The notes under the pieces: model-generated
Database searches by the model: none
Told to the model about the DNA's origin: nothing
The model's input: the letters and a program-made list of their open reading frames with translations, nothing else
From: RGIG5612 sp964528825
Lineage (GTDB): Bacteria > Bacillota > Clostridia > Lachnospirales > Lachnospiraceae
Direction: 5' to 3'
DNA: 7,435 nucleotides
Assembly: GCA_964528825.1 (NCBI GenBank)
Contig: CAZGVB010000055.1
Coordinates: forward strand, 1-7,435
Position numbers and translations under genes: made by a program
Shown here: one piece after another, positions 1-4,849 of the stretch
Layout: each line of letters begins with the position of its first letter
How positions within the stretch are numbered: the first letter of the stretch is position 1

Positions 1-363
1 GGAAGCCAGCCATCAGAGACCGCTGCAGAGGATAAAGCAAACAAGGAAAGCACTGCTCAGGTATACAGCTGTGATATTACCATAGACGGCGGAGAGGAGC
101 TTGGAATAATATTTTCCGGCACTATAGAATATACAGGGTCTGCGTCGGTATATGATATATTATGCAAAAGCGGTGCAAACATCACCGGAAGCAGCTATTA
201 TATAAGTGCTATCAACGGTCTTGCGGAAAAAGAGCATGGTGCGATGTCAGGCTGGCTCTATCAGGTAAACGGCGTGACACCCATGGTATCCTGCGGAGCA
301 TACAAGATCGAGGACGGAGACAGCATATACTGGTTCTACCAGTACGATGATACCGGGATCTAA
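1..363 (+). CDS. DUF4430-domain surface protein, C-terminal fragment
   Basis: The reading frame is open from the first base to a TAA at 361-363 (120 residues), so the start lies upstream of the window. Residues 1-20 are a polar Ser/Glu/Lys/Thr-rich linker. Residues from about 21 to the end resemble DUF4430, the transcobalamin-C-terminal-like beta domain: a strand pair, then a SASVYDIL segment (the family's 'xSVxDVL' strand-helix), then MSGWLYQVNG and a C-terminal GDSIYWFYQY strand. The SGW-Y-VNG and GD-I-W-Y patterns are the family hallmarks I rely on. In Clostridia the domain usually sits at the C terminus of exported or cell-surface proteins, sometimes with terpene-cyclase-like or SLH domains; that this protein is extracellular is inference, because the signal peptide is not in view. 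Ligand unknown. Transcription should end at the hairpin 46 bases downstream. Confidence 0.82.
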   Translation, partial: GSQPSETAAEDKANKESTAQVYSCDITIDGGEELGIIFSGTIEYTGSASVYDILCKSGANITGSSYYISAINGLAEKEHGAMSGWLYQVNGVTPMVSCGAYKIEDGDSIYWFYQYDDTGI

Positions 364-408
364 AGATCAAATTCCGACGTAAGCTTGCTTACAGGAGTAA
401 TTTAACCT

Positions 409-449
409 AAAACACGGTGAAGCCCAAAATGGGAACTTCACCGTGTTTT
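409..449. terminator. Probable bidirectional intrinsic terminator
   Basis: A perfect 14-bp inverted repeat (409-422 pairs with 436-449; AAAACACGGTGAAG with CTTCACCGTGTTTT) flanks a 13-nt loop that can add a further CCC/GGG pairing. The stem ends in A4/T4, so each strand reads a GC-rich stem followed by a U-run. It lies between the convergent DUF4430 gene (+) and the PIN-like gene (-), the expected place for a terminator shared by both. Confidence 0.85.
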
Positions 450-485
450 GCATAATACCTCGTTATAAATGCATGCCTTGCGGCA

Positions 486-510
486 AGGGGCCTTCATCTC
501 CCCTGTTTTT
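486..510 (+). terminator. Weak second hairpin with T-run
   Basis: AGGGG (486-490) can pair with CCCCT (500-504) around a 9-nt loop, followed by G and five T residues (506-510). It lies just downstream of the strong hairpin and could be a back-up terminator for plus-strand transcription. A separate small palindrome, CCTTGC-G-GCAAGG (476-488), overlaps its left arm. The stem is short, so this is only a possible terminator. Confidence 0.3.
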
Positions 511-528
511 CTTGATCGGCATCTCCTT

Positions 529-1746
529 TTATAGAATGTTATCCAGCACCTTGACGTGAGTCTTTATAAGAGAATAGAACTTGAGACCGTTGTCTTTGCC
601 ATATTTGTTTTGAAGCGTGGCACGCAATGAATTGAGATTTTTCTTGCCATCTCGTGAGCGCATCACTACTTGCGCAAAATCGTCGGGACATTCTGTCTCG
701 CTGCCGCCTGCTTTGAAGGCTAAATGGCAATATTCGTTTTGCTTTTCCTCAGTACTAAGGTGCTTGTGATCGGCGATATATGTATTATATGCCGGGTCGG
801 ACTTGAATGTATTGTACAGGAATTTGCATTTTATATTTCCGTACATTTGCATCAAGGCCTCATGAAGGTTTGCAAGGTTTTCCTTGCCGACGCAATAAAG
901 AACCTCCTTTGCGTCGTCTGTGACCGTAAGATCTTCACTGTATCCGTCAGATGTCGCATCCGCAGCAGCGGCAGATCCGCCCGTGGATATGCAGGATGCA
1001 TCAGATACAGCTGTCATTTGCGCATTACTTTGCGAGGTGTCCTCCGACTTGTCGGATATATCGGAATTATCCGTTACATCGGTTGCCGAATCTTCGGCAG
1101 AAGAGGCTGCCTTAGAAGCAGCTTTTTTGGATTGTTTCTTGGCCTTCGTCGTGGATGTGCACGACGGGTCATCCTTTGCAAGAGATGTTTCGAGTGGTGC
1201 AGCCTGGATGGCGTCTTCAAGCGATATATTCGCTTTTTTCGCGGCTTTTCTCCGATCCTTTGTAGCTTGTACCTGTCTTATGGCCTCATCTACAAGCTCA
1301 TTGAGGCTCGGTCCCTTTGACTCATCCTGCTTGTCGGTTACGGTTGGTTTCTGTGCGAGAGTGTCAAATTTGCGCATTGTTCCCGCACTCATGCAAGCCT
1401 TGCTGGTGATACGGCGGATACGTGTATCGTTCTTTTTCCAATACTTTACGGCGGCATCAAAGCCGGTATCGTTGGATACTATCACATATTCGTCACCGCT
1501 GTTTGTCGCAATGCGATATCCCAGCTCGCTTACAAGCTGAAAATCCAGAGCGTTGTTGCCTTCGAAGCATTCGATAAATATGACATCCTTAGGTGAGGTC
1601 TTAAGGTGGACAAGATTACAGTAGTTCATATGAGGGCTTCGCTTCGTATAAAAAACTATTATCTTATCGTCTGCGTCTACATTATCAAGCATGAAGGTCC
1701 AGCAGTCACCGACATTTTCACTGTCAACAAAATATAATGTGCTCAT
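529..1746 (-). CDS. PIN-like nuclease-fold protein with Ala/Ser linker and tandem C-terminal modules
   Basis: 405 residues. Residues 1-110 match the PIN-like (NYN/LabA-related, PIN_7-type) fold common in Firmicutes: FVDSENVGD with D8 and E10, then NNALDFQLVSELGY with D68, then VIVSNDTGFDAAVKYWKK with D93 and D97. These acidic residues are where PIN/NYN RNases bind metal, so RNA cleavage is a reasonable inference but not shown. Residues about 140-275 are a low-complexity linker rich in Ala, Ser, Thr, Lys and Asp, basic first (KAAKKA, KAKKQSKK) and then acidic. Residues about 282-316 and 360-400 look like two copies of one helical module (NLxxLxxxLxxxYG). The ATG at 1744-1746 begins at the conserved first strand and lies 28 bp from an extended -10 box, but has no clear Shine-Dalgarno. 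It is monocistronic and convergent with the DUF4430 gene. The cellular role is unknown; defence, toxin or RNA-quality roles are possible. Confidence 0.85.
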   Translation of the reverse strand: MSTLYFVDSENVGDCWTFMLDNVDADDKIIVFYTKRSPHMNYCNLVHLKTSPKDVIFIECFEGNNALDFQLVSELGYRIATNSGDEYVIVSNDTGFDAAVKYWKKNDTRIRRITSKACMSAGTMRKFDTLAQKPTVTDKQDESKGPSLNELVDEAIRQVQATKDRRKAAKKANISLEDAIQAAPLETSLAKDDPSCTSTTKAKKQSKKAASKAASSAEDSATDVTDNSDISDKSEDTSQSNAQMTAVSDASCISTGGSAAAADATSDGYSEDLTVTDDAKEVLYCVGKENLANLHEALMQMYGNIKCKFLYNTFKSDPAYNTYIADHKHLSTEEKQNEYCHLAFKAGGSETECPDDFAQVVMRSRDGKKNLNSLRATLQNKYGKDNGLKFYSLIKTHVKVLDNIL

Positions 1747-1752
1747 ATCGTT

Positions 1753-1815
1753 TACAGCCGATCAAGTGACGTCATTATAACATGTGATTTAAAAAGATGC
1801 TATATACAGCCGATC
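1753..1815 (-). repeat. Pair of 11-bp direct repeats upstream of the PIN-like gene
   Basis: TACAGCCGATC occurs at 1753-1763 and again at 1805-1815, 52 bp apart; on the gene's strand it reads GATCGGCTGTA. One copy lies in the predicted short leader, ending 6 nt before the ATG; the other lies upstream of the promoter. The 10-mer core recurs in the thrH leader (2740-2749). The function is unknown; it could be a regulator-binding site or part of a dispersed repeat. Confidence 0.5.
1774..1782 (-). promoter_or_regulatory. Extended -10 promoter for the PIN-like gene
   Basis: Read on the minus strand, this is TGTTATAAT, a perfect extended -10 element. No good -35 box is found at 16-18 bp, which is normal for extended -10 promoters. 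The start site would be near 1767, giving a leader of about 20 nt before the ATG at 1746. The palindrome TGACGTCA (1767-1774) lies exactly across the predicted start site. Confidence 0.6.
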
Positions 1816-2060
1816 TTAACTCTGCGCAGGTAATCATTGGCATATCCTTCATCCGGACAATTTTTAGTACTGCGCGTGTGAGATATGCTGCAAAAACAAG
1901 CTGCGTTTTCTGCTCCTCGCACACGGCTTATTCGTTCCGGCTCCTGCGTAACTCGCCCTGCGGGCTCAGACAACGCTGGAGTCACTGCCAGTGTGCTCGT
2001 TGCGACGAAAGCCTCGCTATCGTTTTTGCGGCATATCATCACACCTCACAGTGTTTAATG
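1804..2060. repeat. GC-richer, hairpin-prone intergenic element (possible dispersed repeat)
   Basis: This fills most of the 374-base gap between the PIN-like and thrH-like genes. It is visibly richer in GC than its surroundings and dense in short hairpins. The largest is a two-tier stem: 1875-1882 pairs with 1916-1925 (one bulge), and inside it 1890-1897 pairs with 1905-1913 (one bulge). Others include GCCC/GGGC at about 1955-1965 and a small CACT/AGTG stem near 1984-1995. Short open frames on both strands (80 and 99 codons) have no ribosome binding site and no recognisable domain. The composition resembles dispersed intergenic repeats of Lachnospiraceae as I remember them; this has not been checked. 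The ends are not sharply defined. Confidence 0.4.
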
Positions 2061-2120
2061 TCAGAACCCTGCCATCGAAGGAATTTTGCCAATTAAAATC
2101 TTACTTTATGCCTGCGATGA

Positions 2121-2726
2121 TCATTTGGATAAGGCATCCTTGATCGCAGCAAGAAGATCGTCATATTCTTCAAATGCGGGAATATCTGGATAATCCGCCT
2201 TGATCTTTTCTGTGGATTTGAATAAAAAGCCTGCTTTGCTTGCCTGTATCATGCCAAGGTCGTTGAAGCTGTCGCCGGATGCGATAGTGTCAAAGCCTAT
2301 AGATTGGAGTGCGAGCACGGTAGAGAGCTTGCTCTTTTCACATCGCATCTTATATCCTGTTATCTCGCCGTCACAGCCTACCTCGAGTGTATTGCAAAAG
2401 ATAGTAGGCCAATCCAGCTTCTTCATGAGAGGAGAGGCAAATTGCTCAAATGTATCGCTGAGTATAACGACCTGGGTGATAGCTCTAAGCTCATCTAAAA
2501 AATCCTTTGCACCCTTCATAGGCTCGATGCCTGCTATGACATCCTGAATCTGCCTAAGGCCCAGGCCATGCTCCTTTAATATGCCTATGCGGTATTTCAT
2601 GAGCTTGTCGTAATCAGGCTCATCTCTTGTGGTCCTTCTAAGCTCCGGTATATGCGTTGCCTCGGCAAATGCTATCCAGATCTCGGGTACAAGCACGCCT
2701 TCCATATCAAGACAAACAATATTCAT
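2121..2726 (-). CDS. thrH: ThrH-like HAD phosphatase (phosphoserine phosphatase / homoserine phosphotransferase)
   Basis: 201 residues, the usual ThrH length. The N terminus MNIVCLDMEGVLVPEIWIAF is nearly the ThrH signature: D7 is the HAD nucleophile, and E9 replaces the usual second Asp, as in Pseudomonas ThrH. Motif II is VILSDTF (S90-D91-T92), motif III is probably K131 or K133, and motif IV is GDSFND (D152, D156). ThrH dephosphorylates phosphoserine and can transfer the phosphate to homoserine, linking serine and threonine synthesis in the cytosol; activity here is inferred from similarity. An in-frame ATG lies 23 codons upstream (2793-2795), but it lacks a ribosome binding site and the extra residues come from a tandem repeat. 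The chosen ATG at 2724-2726 has GGAGG six bases upstream. It stands alone, divergent from the ABC operon. Confidence 0.9.
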   Translation of the reverse strand: MNIVCLDMEGVLVPEIWIAFAEATHIPELRRTTRDEPDYDKLMKYRIGILKEHGLGLRQIQDVIAGIEPMKGAKDFLDELRAITQVVILSDTFEQFASPLMKKLDWPTIFCNTLEVGCDGEITGYKMRCEKSKLSTVLALQSIGFDTIASGDSFNDLGMIQASKAGFLFKSTEKIKADYPDIPAFEEYDDLLAAIKDALSK

Positions 2727-2738
2727 AATAATCCTCCA

Positions 2739-2817
2739 ATACAGCCGATAAGTTCCGCGCAGCGGCATCAGCTCAGGATACAGCTGATAAGCCATCTTGG
2801 GGCGGCATCAAGCTTTA
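2739..2817. repeat. Two imperfect 39-40 bp tandem repeats in the thrH leader
   Basis: Unit 1 is 2739-2777 and unit 2 is 2778-2817. Each starts with ATACAGC(C/T)GATAAG (14 bp, one mismatch between copies), followed by a divergent 9-10 bp stretch, then GCGGCATCA, then an AGCT-containing tail. They lie between the predicted thrH promoter and its ribosome binding site, so they would be transcribed in the leader. Their translation explains the apparent N-terminal extension of the thrH frame (AYQLY and TYRLY). Confidence 0.65.
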
Positions 2818-2846
2818 ATATACACAAAAAAAACATGATTATTCAA
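2817..2846 (-). promoter_or_regulatory. Candidate thrH promoter
   Basis: On the minus strand, TTGAAT (2841-2846) and TATATT (2817-2822) are separated by 18 bp containing a T8 run. The start site would fall near 2810, giving a leader of about 84 nt that holds the tandem repeats. The -35 box lies inside the dyad at 2840-2855. Confidence 0.45.
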
Positions 2847-2855
2847 TGCTGAATA
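2840..2855. promoter_or_regulatory. 16-bp dyad, possible operator
   Basis: TATTCA-ATGC-TGAATA, with perfect 6-bp arms and a 4-bp centre, overlaps the candidate thrH -35 box and lies about 145 bp before the ABC operon. The size and symmetry fit a dimeric winged-helix repressor of the MarR or GntR type. No regulator gene is in the window, so the binding protein is unknown. Confidence 0.35.
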
Positions 2856-2921
2856 TGTTACCATAAAAGGCAAAACATTTGCATATAAATATAAATTGAT
2901 CCGCATTTTTAAGACAAAAAA

Positions 2922-2950
2922 GGATATTCGGCATGTATTCATGCATATCC
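2922..2950 (+). promoter_or_regulatory. Nested inverted repeat upstream of the ABC operon
   Basis: GGATAT (2922-2927) pairs with ATATCC (2945-2950), and inside it GCATG (2931-2935) pairs with CATGC (2940-2944) around TATT; only a TCG bulge interrupts the stem. It ends 49 bp before the GTG start. It could be an operator or a leader-RNA hairpin. I see no convincing -35/-10 pair for the operon: the region 2858-2897 is AT-rich with two TATAAA-like boxes but no good -35. Confidence 0.35.
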
Positions 2951-2999
2951 CTCGCGGCGGCAGGGAGAATCATCCCGATATAGAAACGGAGACAGGAAA

Positions 3000-4847
3000 G
3001 TGGGAAATAATATAACGGAAGATATAAAAAAGGATGAAAAAAAAGAACAGAAAAAAAAGAGAAAAGGCCTGATAGAAAAGACGAAGGATATAGATATAAA
3101 AAAGATCCTGCACTATATGAAGGGCTGTGTAAGGGAATATAAAAAAGCGTCAATACTCACACCTATATTTGTGGCAATGGAGGTGCTGCTCGAGTGCATA
3201 TTGCCGTTTGTCATGGCAAAGCTTGTGGACAGTCTTTCAGGAGACCATGTCAATCCTATCGCATTGTACGGACTCATACTCCTGGGGCTTGCGATGCTTT
3301 CGCTTTTTTGCGGCTTTATGTCAGGCAAATGTGCAGCCAAGGCAAGCGCGGGCTTCGGAAAAAATGTCAGAAAGGATCTGTTTTATAAGATACAGGAATT
3401 TTCATTTTCGGATGTGGACAAGTTTTCTTCAAACAGTCTTGTAACACGTATGACGACCGACGTGACAAATGTACAGAACGCATATCAGATGATCATAAGG
3501 ATCGCGGTGCGTACACCATTAATGCTGATATTCTCTGTCATCATGAGCTTTACGGTCAATGCGAGAATGGCATGGATATTTCTGGCGGTAGTACCGTTCC
3601 TGGCAGTGGTCATATTCGGGATAATGTTCAAGGCAATGCCTACATTCAACAGGATATTTAAAAAATATGATGCGATGAACGAGTCCATACAGGAAAATGT
3701 ATCCGGAATAAGAGTAGTCAAATCATTTGTAAGAGAAGAATATGAGAAAGAAAAATTCCATAAGACATCGGAAGAGGTAAAGAGTGACTTTACAAAGGCT
3801 GAGATACTCTTAGCATGGAACACGCCCGCCATGGATGCATGTATCTATATAGCTATGCTGCTGCTCTCATATCTGGGAGCAAGGCTCATTATTAACAGTA
3901 AGGGATCCATGTTCAGTACAGGCGAGCTCTCATCCCTGATCACTTACGGTATACAGGTGTTGATCGCTATCATGCTTCTTTCAATGGTAGTAGTCATGAT
4001 CTCTATGGCGGCTGAATCTTCAAAACGTATCGTTGAGGTACTTGAATATGAGCCGTCTCTCGTATCACCGCAGGACGGCATTGTGCAGGTGAAGGACGGC
4101 AGTGTGGATTTCGACAATGTTTCGTTTAAATATTTCGAAAGAGGCAAGAGAAAGGCTCTGTCGGATATCAATCTGCATATAAGCTCCGGCGAGAGCGTGG
4201 GTATCATAGGCGGTACAGGATCGTCCAAGACGACTCTCATACAGTTGATCCCGAGGCTTTACGATGTGACAGAAGGTACCGTGAAGGTCGGAGGGATAGA
4301 TGTGCGGGAGTATGATCTTGAGGCATTGAGGGATGCCGTATCAGTCGTACTTCAAAAGAATGTGCTCTTTTCCGGTACGATAAAAGAAAATATGCGCTGG
4401 GGTGATCCAAAGGCCACGGATGATGAGATAGAAGAGGCATGCAAGATAGCACAGGCAGATGAATTCATAAAGCAGATGCCCGATAAATATGATACATGGA
4501 TCGAGCAGGGCGGCACAAATGTCTCCGGCGGACAGAAGCAGCGTCTGTGCATCGCAAGAGCGATATTAAAGAAACCAAAGATACTTATCATGGACGATTC
4601 TACTTCAGCAGTAGATACAAAGACAGACGCCCTTATATGGGAAGGCTTCAGGAAAAAGATCCCCGAGACTACGAAGATAGTCATAGCTCAGCGTATCTCA
4701 TCCGTACAGGCATGCGATGTTATCCTTGTAATGGACGGCGGCAGGATAGCTGAAATGGGCACTCATGAACAGCTCATAGCCGCAAACGGTATCTATAAAG
4801 AGATATTTGAATCTCAGACTAAGAAAAATGAAGAGGAGGAGGCTTGA
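3000..4847 (+). CDS. Heterodimeric ABC exporter subunit with degenerate ATPase site (BmrC/TM287-like)
   Basis: 615 residues in half-transporter order: a Lys-rich cytosolic N terminus (10-35); six membrane segments near 52-76, 88-108, 165-186, 190-211, 277-298 and 312-336; then the ATPase domain from about 365. A-loop aromatic Y378, Walker A GGTGSSKTT (404-412, K410), Q-loop Q452, signature VSGGQ (508-512), Walker B ILIMD532 followed by D533. The catalytic Glu is Asp (D533) and the H-loop His is Gln (Q564, in IAQRIS). This is the pattern of the degenerate half of TM287/288, BmrCD and LmrCD exporters. The partner overlaps immediately downstream. The start is GTG with GGAG at 2988-2991, eight bases upstream; no in-frame ATG lies nearby. 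The family exports drugs or lipophilic compounds; the substrate is unknown. The first codons contain two A8 runs. Confidence 0.93.
   Translation: MGNNITEDIKKDEKKEQKKKRKGLIEKTKDIDIKKILHYMKGCVREYKKASILTPIFVAMEVLLECILPFVMAKLVDSLSGDHVNPIALYGLILLGLAMLSLFCGFMSGKCAAKASAGFGKNVRKDLFYKIQEFSFSDVDKFSSNSLVTRMTTDVTNVQNAYQMIIRIAVRTPLMLIFSVIMSFTVNARMAWIFLAVVPFLAVVIFGIMFKAMPTFNRIFKKYDAMNESIQENVSGIRVVKSFVREEYEKEKFHKTSEEVKSDFTKAEILLAWNTPAMDACIYIAMLLLSYLGARLIINSKGSMFSTGELSSLITYGIQVLIAIMLLSMVVVMISMAAESSKRIVEVLEYEPSLVSPQDGIVQVKDGSVDFDNVSFKYFERGKRKALSDINLHISSGESVGIIGGTGSSKTTLIQLIPRLYDVTEGTVKVGGIDVREYDLEALRDAVSVVLQKNVLFSGTIKENMRWGDPKATDDEIEEACKIAQADEFIKQMPDKYDTWIEQGGTNVSGGQKQRLCIARAILKKPKILIMDDSTSAVDTKTDALIWEGFRKKIPETTKIVIAQRISSVQACDVILVMDGGRIAEMGTHEQLIAANGIYKEIFESQTKKNEEEEA
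4834..4842 (+). promoter_or_regulatory. Ribosome binding site deciding the start of the second ABC subunit
   Basis: AGGAGGAGG lies inside the last codons of the first ABC gene. The GGAGG at 4838-4842 is seven bases from the ATG at 4850, which is ideal. The overlapping TTG at 4844 would be only one to four bases from the site. The layout implies translational coupling: the upstream stop TGA (4845-4847) is two bases before the ATG. Confidence 0.75.
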
Positions 4848-4849
4848 AA

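Noticed and set aside
379..392. GTAAGC-TT-GCTTAC palindrome after the DUF4430 gene
   Set aside because: Only a 2-nt loop, no T-run, and a far stronger terminator lies just downstream.
724..1540. Two plus-strand open frames of 198 and 206 codons opposite the PIN-like gene
   Set aside because: They are mirrors of the low-complexity linker and C-terminal half of the minus-strand gene, have biased Ser/Ala or Cys/Arg composition, no ribosome binding site and no recognisable domain.
1767..1774. TGACGTCA as an operator at the PIN-like gene start site
   Set aside because: An 8-bp palindrome is likely by chance in a window of this size; only its position is suggestive, so it is mentioned with the promoter and not called on its own.
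1797..2096. Short open frames on both strands of the 1747-2120 gap (99 codons plus, 80 codons minus)
   Set aside because: No ribosome binding site, no domain, and they cover the hairpin-rich element; composition is better explained by a repeat or structured sequence.
2727..2795. N-terminal extension of thrH from the upstream ATG
   Set aside because: The added 23 residues are translated tandem repeat, the upstream ATG has no Shine-Dalgarno, and ThrH homologues begin at the inner Met, which has GGAGG six bases upstream.
2839..3153. 104-codon minus-strand frame over the ABC gene start
   Set aside because: Phe/Leu/Tyr-rich composition is the antisense of Lys codons and A-runs; it overlaps the real gene and has no start signal.
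4844..4846. TTG start for the second ABC subunit
   Set aside because: The GGAGG at 4838-4842 is too close to it; the ATG at 4850 has ideal spacing.
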